64,000 bases of DNA from Myotis daubentonii. Its lineage: Eukaryota; Chordata; Mammalia; Chiroptera; Vespertilionidae. The notes beneath the pieces are model-generated. The model worked only from the letters and a program-made list of their open reading frames with translations. It searched no databases and had not been told where the DNA came from. The stretch is taken from positions 111,368,090 to 111,432,089 of the forward strand of contig NC_081844.1 of assembly GCF_963259705.1 (NCBI RefSeq), read 5' to 3'. Positions within the stretch are counted from its first letter, which is position 1; each line of letters begins with the position of its first letter. The translations under genes were made by a program, and so were the position numbers. Below, one piece after another: positions 26,526 through 44,405 of the stretch.

Positions 26526-29013
26526 GACACAGGCAGGCCCGGTGGGCTCTGGGGTCCTGATCCCTCGCAGCTGAGACCCGGTGGGCTGTCCCTCTCGCGG
26601 GCCCTTTGGGGCCTGGGGAGGAGAGTAGGGGGCTCCCTTCTCAAAGGCAGACTGTGCCGGGCGGCGGGTGCGGGAGCTGGCTGGGTGGGTGTTGGGAGGG
26701 AACCTCAGGGAAGTGATAAGCCAGCCCCCGCCACCTCCCCCACCGAGAGGGACTGTCCCTTCACTCAGCACAGCCCAGCCGGCCCCACTGCTCGGCCGCG
26801 CCTGCAAGACTCAGGCTGCTTCGTGGAGGCCGGGAGGGTTTCGGCCCCTGGCTGTCTCCTGAGCGGTGAGGGGACGCCGGGGCCCAGCCGCCCCTGCCCC
26901 TCGCCGGCACTCTGCTGGTGAGCGGGCTTACCCCGCGCAGGCCAGGCGAGGGAGGGCCTCTGTGGGCCGCCGGCGAGGAAGTGGCCCTCGAGGAAGCCGG
27001 GTGCCCGGGGCAGGGACACGCGTGGGGCCAGAGGCCTCCAGCCCCGGGCAGCCACCTGGCAGCCGCTCCGCTCCCATCAGCCCCCGCGGCCTCACGGACA
27101 GGCCGCCCAGCCCAGCCGCTCCGACGTCCTGACCTGCAGAGTGGGGGCCCGTCTTCGTGTGGCTTCACGCTCCCAGTCTGGGGGCAGCTGGTCCTCCCCG
27201 CCGAAAACTGAGGTCCAGAATGGTCACATGGCGTATCCACGGAACATGCTAGAAAGAGACCGAGCCTGACGTCGGAGCTGGTCCTCGGGGCTGAGCTGCC
27301 CTCGTCCCGGGTCCCCTGGCCGCGATGGAATCACCCAGGACACCTGCGGCCTCCGCCTGGCGGCTCTGGACCCTGCGGCCTGTCGCACGCACGGCCCCCC
27401 AGCCTGCGGAAGGCGTGTGCGGAGCTGGGACCTGGAGGGCGTGGAGAGCGGCGGCCCCGACTCCCGGATCTCAGGGGAGGCCGCTGGGCTGGGGCCAGGC
27501 CGGAGCTGCTAATGGAAGCGCCCAGGCCCCAGCGGCTGCGTCAGCTCCTGCCCACTCAGCTCTGCAGGGAGCCCGGCCGGCGCGGCGCTATCGACAACCG
27601 GCTGCCAGGAAGGCCGGCCCGGGAGGCGCAGTGTGAGGGAGGGGCCCTTGGAGCATCGGCTGTGGATCCCGGAGCCGTGGGGGGACCTGGGCCGAGGGAA
27701 GGGAGGGGCGGGGCCAGGTGGGGGTCCAGGGGGACCGGCCAGGGTTGGGAGACACTGACGGGCGGGCGAGTCGACAGGGAGGCACGGTGGGTGGGAGAGA
27801 CTCCAGTTGGCTCTCGATGCTGGGTGAGCGGGCGAGCGGGCGAGGAGGATGGGAGGATGGGCCGAGCGCAGGTCTGGGTCTGTCCTGGTCGTGGGAAGGT
27901 TGACGAGGCCACTGGACACCAGGTCAAGGTGCCGAGTGGACGGTTGGACTTGGGGATCTGGGGCTCAAGACAGAGGTCTGGGCTTGAGGTCCTGTTGCAG
28001 AATGGTCAGCCCTGAGGCCGGTCAGCGCACCCGGGGAGGGGAGGGCGGGGATGGAGTCCGGGGCCCAGCAGGACAAAGGGCCCGTGAGGACGAGACTGCG
28101 CAGCCAGGGGGACTCAGGAAGTCGGCAAGGGGGATCCTGGAAGCGGGTGAAGGCTGTGCCCAGAGGAGGAAGTGACCGCGGGGTTGAGCGCTGCCCTTAG
28201 GTTGGCCAGAGACCTGAGGCCTGGCCAGCCCTCACATCGTGAGCTTAGGACTCTGGCCATCACCGCGTGGGCTGGATGCAGGAAGGGGCCGCTGAGCCGT
28301 CCTGGCCGGGGGAGTGTCTTCCTCCTCGCTCAGTGGGGCAGGGAGGCAAGCTGTGTCTGGCAGCCACTTTCTCACCATGAGACCATCAGCGGAAAGAAGC
28401 TGTTGTGGGGAGGACCCTACGACCTGGGGCTCGGGCTGCCCGTGCCGGCCAGTCCCGGTTCCTGAGGCTGAGAGCGCCGGCGAGGCGGGCAGGGAAGCCG
28501 CTGTCGGGTCAGTGCCGCGAGGGCAGAGCCCGTGTGGCTCACAGTGTCCCCGGTGATGAGCGCGGCCGCACGCAGACACGTGCCCTCGCACGGACGCGCC
28601 TCAGGCCCTGTCGGAGCAGGCGAGACAGACACTGCGTGCGACCAGCCCCCAGGACCGCGGTCAGAGGTCGACATAACCGGTGACAAAGCCGGGTCTGGGC
28701 GCCGGTGCTTTCGTGTCGGGCTTCGCCGGCCGCAGGCGAGGGCTCCGAGGGCCGAGCTCAGCACTGTGCCGCGCAAACGCAGCGGGCGGCCCAACCAGGC
28801 GGGGGTGCCAGGCCGCGAGGTGCTGTGTTCTGCGGGTGGAACCCTCTGCGCACTGAGCGCCTGCTGCCTGCCAGGCTCGGCGTGTGAGGGCACAGCCCGT
28901 CCACAGGGTCCGTGAAACCTGGTGGGCACGTGGGCGGTGCCGGGCGTGTCCTGGGCCGACCGGAGCAGCCCCACGGGCAGCGAATTCTGCCTTTAGACCC
29001 CCTTTCGTCTTTG
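26526..29013. other. Intergenic DNA, no feature recognised
   Basis: GC-rich sequence with no gene, RNA or clear repeat seen. Confidence 0.45.
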
Positions 29014-29088
29014 AGGCTCAGAGAGGTGACCTACCTGCCCGTTTGCACAGCCAGCAGGGGCGGAGTGGTCCTCGAACCCAGGACCGGT
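29014..29088 (-). mobile_element. MIR relic (antisense)
   Basis: GAGGCTCAGAGAGGTGACCT, then CACAGCCAGCAGGGGC and CCTCGAACCCAGG, follow the order of the MIR core in antisense. Diverged. Confidence 0.6.
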
Positions 29089-29693
29089 CCTGCTGGCCTT
29101 GGGCCTGGGCTCCTCCCTCCTAAGAGGTGCCGGCCCCTCGCGGTGGGCGCGTAGCGGGTGCTGAGGCCCACACGCCCCTCACCTCGCGCTGTCTGCCGCA
29201 GAGGGGGGCGCACCCCACCCCCACCCGACGCCGGGGTCAGGGCAGGACAAGGATAAGATTATCTGACAGTACTTTGCTCTCTCCCGTTGAGAAAACAGCC
29301 ACGAAGAAAGTGCCTCTCCAGCAGTCACGAGCAGGGAGGGTTTGCAAGTCCAGCCTCTGCGGCCCAAACCCCCTCCTCAAGGTCAAAGGGCAGATGGCGA
29401 GTCCCCAGGGAGGAAGACGCTGTCAGGGTCACTCAGGACAGAGGGAGCCCCGAATCCCACCGCCTCCCCTTCGTGCTGGCCGGGGCGTGGTGGCCTCCTC
29501 GGCTGGGGGCCCGAGGGTGACCCAGCAAGGCCGGGCACCGGGTCCAGCCAGGCAGCCGGGGAGCCCTGTGTCCCCCAGACAGCGCCTGTGGCAAGCAGCC
29601 TCAACGCCCGGAACTTTCGGGGCCAGGAGGCTGTTGGGTGGGGAACGTGGGAGATGAGGCTGAGGGCTGATTCTGAAGACCTGGCTGTGTCTT

Positions 29694-30293
29694 TTAAAAA
29701 ATTTATTGATTGATTTTGAGAGAGAGAGAGATTCGTTCCACTTATGCCTTCATTGGTTGGTTCTTTTTTTTTAGGGTGTGAAGTTTTTTGTTTGTTTTTA
29801 ATTGTATTTTCTTGTTGACAGTATTAGAGATGTCTCTCATTGTCTCCTGTTTGCCCCCCTGCACCAGCCCCTGCCCCACCCAGGCCTCGCCATGCTACTG
29901 TCCGTGTCCAGGGGCCGTGCACATACGCATACATGCTCTGTTAACCTCTTCCTGTCCTCCCCCTCCACTAGGGTCTGTGACTCTGTCCCCGGCACCCGTG
30001 CCTCGGGACCTAGGTTGGTCATCGGTTTATTTTGTTCTTCAGACTCCACTTATGGGTGAGATCATGTGATATCTGTCTTTCTCTAACTGGCTGAATTCGC
30101 TTAGCATGACGGCCTCCAGGTCCCTCCCTTGCTGTCTCAAGGGGTAAGAGACCCTCCTTTTACACAGCTGCGTAGGTTCCATGGTGCAAACGTGTCATTG
30201 GTGGGTTCTTGTATGTGCCCTGGCTGGGCATCAAACCCGAAACGCTGGCGTACCGGGACGACGCTCTAACCAACTGGGCTATGTGGCCAGGGG
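29694..30293 (-). mobile_element. Older tRNA-derived bat SINE (minus), split by an L1 insertion
   Basis: The left part (29694-29765) has a T-rich tail, GAGAGAGAGAGATTCGTTCC and CATTGGTTGGTTCTT. The right part (30196-30293) resumes with the duplicated CATTGGTGGGTTCTT. It continues into a tRNA-like antisense region (ACGACGCTCTAACCAACTGG, ending TGTGGCCAGGG). This is a different subfamily from the VES copies elsewhere in the window. Confidence 0.7.
29766..30195 (-). mobile_element. Truncated L1 3' end inserted in the SINE
   Basis: Antisense L1 3' sequence. A T-rich start corresponds to the poly(A) tail. ACTCCACTTATGGGTGAGAT, CGCTTAGCATGACGGCCTCC and CACAGCTGCGTAGGTTCCAT match the L1 ORF2-end/3' UTR text I know. 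A 15-bp target duplication with one mismatch (29751-29765 and 30196-30210) flanks it. About 430 bp, strongly 5'-truncated. Confidence 0.85.
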
Positions 30294-31107
30294 CCGGGCC
30301 TGTCTGGGTCCAGCCGCACCTGGCGCTGCTCCCTGCAGAGCCTGTGATTGTGTGGACACCTTCTGCTCCCTCGGGCCACTGGGAGTTGGGTTCTTGTCAC
30401 AACCACAGAATTGGAGGGTGGGGTGAGCTGGGCTTCCCTTCGTGACCGGGAGTGGGGGTCCTCCGGGCGGGCCCAGCCCAGGGCTTCCCTGGCCCGGATG
30501 CAGGGCCCCCCCCCGGAGCCCCTCCCGCTGCGCTCTCAGGCCAGGGCCGCACCGCTGGCTCCGAGGGAACTTCAGGCCTGGAGAGGGGAGGGGACCTGCC
30601 CCCCTTCCAGCCCAGAGCCCGTGGCTTCTGTTCCCCAAATGTCTGTTTTAAAATAGAAGTGACTGAGTTTCTTAGACAAGTAATATGAACACATCACAGA
30701 CCACCGGACGCCGGGCGAAAGGCACCGCCCATCAGCCCTGCGCCCAGACCCGCTCCGCAGAGCCCAGCTTAGAGGACGGACCGCCCGCCGCCTGGGGACG
30801 CTGGGCCTGAACAAACAGCCACCCCGCACGGACGCCGTTCCTACAACAGGACAGCGCGAGGGCCCTGGCTGCTCCAAGGCTCGTGACTTCAAGTTGTGCT
30901 CGGAACCTTGGGGCACGTGGCCGTTTCTTCTGCCAGGCGTTCGGCCGTGGGACTCCAGGTGGGGCTGTGGGCACCCGAGTGGCTCCTTGAGGGCGCCGGC
31001 TGGCAGCTCTGACTTGGACGGCACCAGCTCTGGGAATGGGGTGCTGACCCCACGGCCCTTCCTCCACTCAGGTTGTCTCCCCCTCGTCCCCCCGGAAATA
31101 AAATCCT
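30294..31107. other. Intergenic DNA, no feature recognised
   Basis: No gene or clear repeat. A short AT-rich patch lies near 30640-30700. Confidence 0.45.
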
Positions 31108-31330
31108 AATTCCTTACTTTGTGCTCAAGGTCTGAGCGACCTGCCCCGCTGCCTACCTCTCCCAGCTCCTTGCCTCCTGCCATACCCACTCCCCTGTTCC
31201 TGGGACAAGCCAAGCCGGTTCCTGCCCCAGGGCCTTGGCTCCTGCGGCTGCTGTCTCTTCCCTGAAGGCTCCGTCTAAATCGTCTCAAAGTTGCTCGCTC
31301 TCCAGGCCTCCCTGGCCGCCCGGCTCCTCT
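31108..31330 (-). mobile_element. L2-type LINE relic (antisense)
   Basis: Order of TGTTCCTGGGACAAGCCAAG, CCCAGGGCCTTGGCTCCTGC and CTGTCTCTTCCCTGAAGGCT fits the antisense L2 3' region. Diverged. Confidence 0.55.
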
Positions 31331-31639
31331 TCTGGAAGAGTGTATGCTCGGGACTCCGTGCAGACACCGGGCCCGTGGGGTGGCCGTCTTCGCACAGGGC
31401 CTGGCACGTCGTGTTTGTAGAAGGAGCGAGGGGGCATTTCTGAAAGCAGCCCTCTGAGCCCGCTGTGACCCAGGGGAGGTCGCTGAGGCTCCGAGGTGCC
31501 GAGCAGCCCCTGGTCTCACAGCCCTGCGGCTGGGAGCACGAGACCCCAGGCTCTGCCCACCCCCCACGCACCTGCCTGGCTCTGCCGTGTAGGTGTGAAC
31601 TCTGGTGCCTACACGCGCAGGGCCCGGTGGAAGCCTCTG

Positions 31640-31805
31640 AGCAGCACGGCATTTTAAACTTCCCAGTAGCCGCACGAAACAAAGGAGAACCAAACGGGAA
31701 ATTAATTGCAACCATATAATTTATCTAACTCAATGGTATCATCCTAACACGCGGTTCATATAAAAATTACCAACGAGACACGTTACGCTCTTCACTTTCC
31801 TATGA
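31640..31805. repeat. AT-rich ancient interspersed-repeat relic, family uncertain
   Basis: CATTTTAAACTTCCCAGTAG, GGAAATTAATTGCAACC and ATATAAAAATTACCAACGAG resemble a widespread old mammalian repeat I have seen but cannot name safely. Confidence 0.4.
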
Positions 31806-31961
31806 GGCCTGCGGAGGCTGTGGGCTTTGCCCGCAGAGCGCACCCGACTGGGGCAGCCGGTTTCCAGTGCCCACTGTCCAGGCCTCGCCTTCGCCTTCTG
31901 AAGCCCCCCGGGCCCGTGACATGGCTCTTCATTCACAAAATAGTTATCAACCAATTCTGGG

Positions 31962-32176
31962 CTTTAAAAATATATTTCTTTATTGATTTCAGAAAGGGAG
32001 AGGGAGAGAGAGAGAAACATCAAGGATGAGAGAGAATCATGGACCGGCTGCCTCCTGCACGCCCCCCACTGGGGATCCAGCCCACAGCCCGGGCATGAGC
32101 CCTGATTGGAATCGAACTGTGACCTCCTGGTTCACACATAGGTTGATGCTCAACCACTGAGCCACGCCCATCAGGC
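31962..32176 (-). mobile_element. VES-type SINE (minus) with 8-bp target duplication
   Basis: Complete antisense SINE from the A/T tail TTTAAAAATATATTTC to the head TGAGCCACGCCCATCAGGC. ATTCTGGG occurs on both sides (31954-31961 and 32177-32184), fixing the borders at 215 bp. Confidence 0.93.
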
Positions 32177-32184
32177 ATTCTGGG

Positions 32185-32500
32185 GTATTTTAAACTTCAT
32201 TTCTGTGTGTAAATTTTGAAAATAAAATAAAAATAATTAATAGGGAGTTATAAACAATCCTATAGAGAATGGCTTCCCTGCTTGCTGGCGGCTTCTCCCT
32301 TTCTGGGGAGCCTGGACTAGTCACAGGGCCCGGGGCCTCGAGATAATGACTTAATTAACGCCTGCCTGGGCACTTTTGATCTTCAAGGAGTGGTGCCCAC
32401 TCGGCTGAGGCTGCTGCTGGATTAATTGCCCTGAACCGAGAAAGCCTTGCCCAGAGATAAAGGGCACCGAGGGGTTTCATCATGACAAATTGCTCCGAAA
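32185..32500. other. AT-rich unique-looking block, possible conserved element
   Basis: After the SINE comes an AT-rich stretch, then a segment with ATGACTTAATTAACGCC, CTGGATTAATTGCCCTG and CAGAGATAAAGGGC. It contains TAATTA- and GATA-type motifs in otherwise GC-rich DNA and has no repeat signature I know. Candidate regulatory element only. Confidence 0.3.
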
Positions 32501-32949
32501 TCCGCTCTGGCACCAGCGGGTGCCGGCAGCTGTGCCCTGCGTGGGGACCAGGGCTCTGCCTGTGTGCCCGGGGGCATGTGCACTGCGGAGGCAGCTGTGC
32601 CTGCAGGGTTACGGGCCTCCATTGTCCAGATGAGAGAACTGAGACTTGGGGCCGCCAGGCCTGGGTGTGCCCCCCATCTCCTGGCACCTCTGGACCAGGG
32701 ATCAGGTGGGCATGGGCCCCAGGACTGCGGGCGACTCCCCTTGACAACACCCTTCACAGTCCTGTCGGTGAGCTGCAGACAAATACACCCAGTGACCTGG
32801 CACCTCACCAGTCTGTGCAGAGCAGCAGGGGCCACGGGAGCTGGTGCCCAGCAGGGTCCCTCCTCAGCTCTGGGACCTCTGGAACGGGGTTTTAGGGTGC
32901 TGTGGGCTGAGCACCCACCGTGCTGGGCTCTCTGCTAGTGCTCACCTGA

Positions 32950-33149
32950 GGTTATTTTTCCATCGATCCTTCAGAGAAGGAAAGACAGAGACACAGCCAT
33001 CTGAGAGAAACACATCGATGGGTTGCCTCCTGCACTCGCCCTGACCAGGGAAGAGCCTGCAACCGAGGTACATGCCCTTGACAGGAATCGAACCCAGGAC
33101 CCTTTGGTCCGTAGGCCGACGCTCTACCCACTGAGCCAAACCAGCTAGG
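32950..33149 (-). mobile_element. VES-type SINE (minus)
   Basis: Antisense SINE, diverged tail (CCATCGATCCTTCAGAGAAG). A clear tRNA-like end follows: GACAGGAATCGAACCCAGGA, CCCTTTGGTCCGTAGGCCGA, CACTGAGCCAAACCAGCTAG. Confidence 0.88.
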
Positions 33150-34700
33150 GCGCTGACAGCCCTTCATAAAGGCACCCTGCCCACCTCCAGCCCTGCCTGG
33201 CTCTGAGGTGGACCAGGCCTTCCTGACCCTCCCGAGTGCCAGGAGGGGCCTCCAGGGGCGGGTGCCCAGCCAGTCACCTCAGCTGTGCGGTGGCCTCTCC
33301 CCACCTACTTGGAGCACCTGACTCACCTTAATGATGGGCCTCGGGCAAGGCTGGGACCGACTGGCATCCCCTGCCCAGGGGCACCCTCCCTCCCACCAGC
33401 AGCTCCCCAGCCTGGGGACCCCCGCCCCCCTCTTCCACCAGGTCTCTCCCGCTGGCCTCCGACACACACCTTTGGCCTGGGTTTTCCTGGGTCCCCACCC
33501 ACGGAACCCGGAACCAGGCCTTTGCTTCCTCCTGCTCAAGTGTATTTAGCCTCGTTATCAAATGTTTGCAGGGATCCGTGCGAACCTCGTCGACTCCATT
33601 CCCGGGGAAAGCAGCACCGACCACGCCTCACTGTGGAGAACGCCCTCCTGGGCCGGCCTTCGGGTGGCATCCCACCACCACCTCCCCACGCAGCCCCTGC
33701 TCCGGGCGCTGGAGTCTGAATAGGGGGTGCTGAGGAGGAGCCCAGGTCCGGGAGAAGGGGTTCTCCCCAAGCTGGTGACCTCTTGGTCCAGTCAGTCCTC
33801 CAGTCTCCATTTCCAGTTCTCGAAACAGCGGCTGCCAGTTCCCTCTGAGGACGGGAGAGGGTGGGGCGGGCTGGGTGCTGGGGTTCCCGTCCCACCCCAG
33901 GGCAGGCCTGGGGCTGCACCCCGTGTGGTGCCCCAATTCCCCCAGGCAGCTGTCGCGTGGCTGCAGAAGTTTTTGCCACCCTCACGAAGCCACAGCCGCT
34001 GTTGTTGTGGTCGCTATGACGACGTGAGCGGGTTTTATTTTTAATAGCGGCTTGAGATTAGAGGGAGGGAGGGAGGGAGGCCCGCCTGCTCCCCCCAAAG
34101 CTCTCCAGTCTGGGGCAGGCTTGACCCTGCTCCCTTTCCCGCTCTGGTCGGAGAAGATCCGTGCCCCCAAACCTCCCTGCTGGCCCCAAATTGGAATGGG
34201 GTGTCCCTGAAGTGCCAGGCCTTCATTTCCACCCCTGGTACCAAGCTGAGTCCTTGAATCACCCCAGGGGAATGTCCTTGGGCCCTGCCTGCCGAATACC
34301 AGGGTCTCAGCTGGGTGGTGCGGTCACTCTCAGATGTGTGGGCAGCAGACGGCCCCCACCGGCTCCAGCCAGAGGCCTGCTTTCCAGAAACTTCCAAGGG
34401 TCCCTCTCGGAAGCTATAGAAGGTTCCACCTGGACAGACAAGGGGTGGCTTTCACGTGCTCCTCATGGTCTCCAAGTTCCCGGCTTCTGCCTGGGCCCTC
34501 CATCCCGACCCTCCATGGGCCTGCGGGTCTGCAGGGCCCCGTGTGGTGGGGAGGCCGCAGGGGCGTGAAAGCCTCTGGAAGGAACGTAGACCGAGGTCCT
34601 CTGGGACCCGCAGGAGAAGCTCCCCACGCCCAGGAGTCTGGGGAAAGGCCAGCGCCCCAAAGCCCCTCCGGACGGACTCGGCCTTTGAAATGCCAGGCGA
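33150..34700. other. Intergenic DNA upstream of the PDGFA CpG island
   Basis: Unique-looking GC-rich sequence. A short (GGGA)n run lies near 34063-34080. No gene recognised. Confidence 0.45.
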
Positions 34701-35699
34701 GGCGGGCTGCGCCTCCACCGCGGGGCTGGGGGTCGGGGGGCCCTTAGGCGGGTCGTCGGCCAGCCGCCGGGGTCCCTGGCTCTAGAGCTCTGGGGTCGCT
34801 CGCCCCTCACTCACTGACCGTGCTCTGGTCCTGAACTCGGCTCCCGCCCGAGCGACGAGGGACGCGCACTGGTGGGCGACGGGGCCCGCCGGGTTCCTAA
34901 CCCACCTGGTCGAGGCGGGAGTCCTCCGGGTCGGGGCGCACCCACCCTTCGTGGAGGCGAGCGGTCCAGCCGCGCACTGGCCTCGGCTCCCCTGGTGCTG
35001 CCCCCCATCTCCAAGTCGCGCCCAGGCGAGAGGTGGCGCTCTGCGCGCCCCGCGGATCCGTCGTCCGAGGCCCACACTCTCTCCGGGGTTCCCGAGGAGC
35101 GGCTCCCTTCCCCACCATCCCCTCGAGTTCCCGGCTCAGGCCGCGGCCCGGCCTTCCACGCGGGAGTGGGGACTTGGGGGGGCTCCCGCACCTCGGGATG
35201 TGGGTGGAGGCTCCGCATTCAGACGCCCCCGGCACCGGGTCGTGGGCGGGGGCGCGTGGCCGCCGCCAGGTGAGTGCCCAGCAGCGCCCCGAACCCCGCC
35301 CCACTTTCCACCACGGCCTCACTCCCCTCCTTTTATGGCGAGCGGGGGCGCCTGGGTCCCAGCGTGGAGAGGCCGGAGCGCCGATCGGGGCAGCCTGCTT
35401 TTGCCCTTTTTGGCGTCGCAGCTCCGGCGCTGCCCTCGGCTGCCGCTGGGGCCGAGGCGAGTCGGCTTCTGCGCGGCCTCCTCCCTCCCGGCCGGGACCG
35501 CAGGACCGCAGGACCGCAGCGGGCGCAGGGGGTGGGCGAGGCCGCGGGAGGGGCGCGGCCCCCGCGGCAGTGCTCGGAGCGGGCGCGAGGTTTGGATGGG
35601 TTTCCCCGCCGCGCGTGAGCGCGTGTGTGTGCTCCGTGCGGCGGCGGCCGGGCCCGTGCGGCCCCCGCGTGCTTCCGAGGTGCGGGTCCCGGGCCTGGA

Positions 35700-35790
35700 A
35701 TCCGGGGGAGGCGGGAGGGAGGGAACGGGGGAGGGGCGCGGCGGCGGCGCTATAACCCCCTCCCCGCCGCCGGCCGGCTCCACACGCGCG
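35700..35790 (+). promoter_or_regulatory. PDGFA: PDGFA core promoter: G-rich element and TATA box
   Basis: A G-rich stretch at 35704-35736 with six or more G-runs precedes CGCGGCGGCGGCGCTATAAC. The TATA-like TATAAC is at 35751-35756, followed by CCCTCCCCGCCGCCGGCCGG. This arrangement matches what I recall of the human PDGFA promoter, where the G-rich nuclease-hypersensitive element forms a G-quadruplex and binds Sp1-family factors. Transcription should start about 25-35 bp after the TATA box, near 35780. Confidence 0.8.
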
Positions 35791-36174
35791 CCCCGAGGAG
35801 CCCGCACCACTCCCGCGAGCCGGGCCTGTCCGCGCCTGTCCCTCTGCCGGTGGCGGCTGCCGCCCGGCTCGATCCTGCGCCCGCCCTCAGGCCCGCGCGG
35901 AGAGGCCCCGTGCGGCCGGCGGCGGCTGCCCGGCTCGGGCCGGCGGAGGGCGGGGCACGGCGCGGAGCCGAGGGCGCGCCGCGGAGGGGCGCACGCAGGC
36001 CGCCGGGCCGCGCTGTGCTGGGCCGCGCCGTGCCCGGCCTGGTGGCGGCGGCGGCGGCGGCGCCGAAAAGAGGCCGGAGGCAAGCGCGGGGCCGACGGTG
36101 GGCGCGCAGGGCCGCCCGCAGCCCGCAGAGCGCGCGAGCCCGAGGCCGAGTCTGGCCGGGCGTCCAGACAGGTG

Positions 36175-36240
36175 ATGGGTGGTGCGGCGGCGGCGGCGGC
36201 TCCGGCCCCGGCCCCGCTCCGGGCTCCCTCCCGGGGCTGA
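36175..36240 (+). promoter_or_regulatory. PDGFA: Upstream ORF in PDGFA leader (21 codons)
   Basis: ATG with G at -3 and +4, a good initiation context. It opens a 21-codon frame starting MGGAAAAAAPAPAP and ending at TGA 36238-36240, well before the main start. It may limit scanning to the PDGFA ATG; translation is not shown by sequence alone. Confidence 0.5.
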
Positions 36241-36528
36241 AGCCCGCAAACGTGCAGAATTCCCGGCCAGGTCGCTCCTAAAGCTGCGCCCGGGAGCGAG
36301 CGCGGCGGCGGCCAGCACCGGGGACACACCAAGGAAGAAGCCCAGCCCCCGCCCTCCGCCCCTTCCGTCCCCACCCCCTACCGGCGGCCCAGGAGGATCC
36401 CGGCGCGACGGGCGCGCACTCCTGCTCCTCCTCCTCGCCGCGCTGCCTCCTCTGCACTCGCTGCTCGCGCCGGGCGCGCTCCGCCTGCTCGCCGCTCCGC
36501 GCCACCCTCCGGGCCGCGCTCCCTGAGG

Positions 36529-36621
36529 GATGGTACTGAATCTCGCCGCCACAGGAGCCCGGCTGGAGTGCCCGCCCCGCGGCCTCGCCTCCTCGCCGAG
36601 CCGCCAGCGCCTCGGGACGCG
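36529..36621 (+). promoter_or_regulatory. PDGFA: Upstream ATG in frame with the PDGFA start
   Basis: ATG at 36529 with G at -3 and +4. It is followed by 31 sense codons (starting MVLNLAATGARLECPP) running without a stop into the annotated ATG at 36622. A TGA at 36523 lies just upstream, so this is the first in-frame ATG. It would place 31 residues before the signal peptide. Confidence 0.6.
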
Positions 36622-36684
36622 ATGAGGACCTGGGCTTGCCTGCTGCTCCTCGGCTGCGGATACCTCGCCCATGCCCTGGCCGAG
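36622..36684 (+). CDS. PDGFA: PDGFA exon 1: signal peptide
   Basis: 63 bp, 21 codons, phase 0 at donor GTGGGT. It encodes MRTWACLLLLGCGYLAHALA plus E, a short basic N-terminus and a Leu-rich hydrophobic core ending in small residues: a signal peptide with likely cleavage after ALA. Compared with the human sequence I recall, residue 4 is Trp instead of Leu and V18 is Ala. I chose this start because it matches the known PDGFA N-terminus; an in-frame ATG 93 nt upstream is described separately. Confidence 0.95.
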
Positions 36685-42348
<5,664 letters not shown>

Positions 42349-42453
42349 GGGCCGAGGATGCTCTGGAAAGCCGCCTGAGGGCCCACGGGGGCCGCGCCCC
42401 CGAGCACACGCCCGAGAAGCGGCCCGTGCCCGTGCGGAGGAAGAGAAGCATCG
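42349..42453 (+). CDS. PDGFA: PDGFA exon 3: propeptide end and furin site
   Basis: 105 bp, completes the Gly codon and ends with the first base of a Glu codon at donor GTGAGT. It encodes [20 protein letters not shown] and [19 protein letters not shown] followed by S is the furin-type cleavage site that releases mature PDGF-A, and is conserved. The middle of the exon (GGRAPEHT) differs from the human segment I recall (GVHATKHV), as expected for a cleaved propeptide. Confidence 0.96.

Positions 42454-44405
<1,952 letters not shown>

Larger units (their letters stand above)
35780..36621 (+). other. PDGFA: PDGFA 5' UTR
   Basis: About 840 nt of extremely GC-rich leader between the inferred start site and the PDGFA ATG. 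It contains two (GGC)n runs (about 36044-36061 and 36184-36200). Exactly two upstream ATG codons occur, at 36175 and 36529. The long structured leader is consistent with the translational repression known for PDGF mRNAs. Confidence 0.75.

Noticed and set aside
29210..29275. GATAAGATTATC inverted GATA motif as an enhancer
   Set aside because: A single short palindromic pair; too little evidence without conservation or chromatin data.
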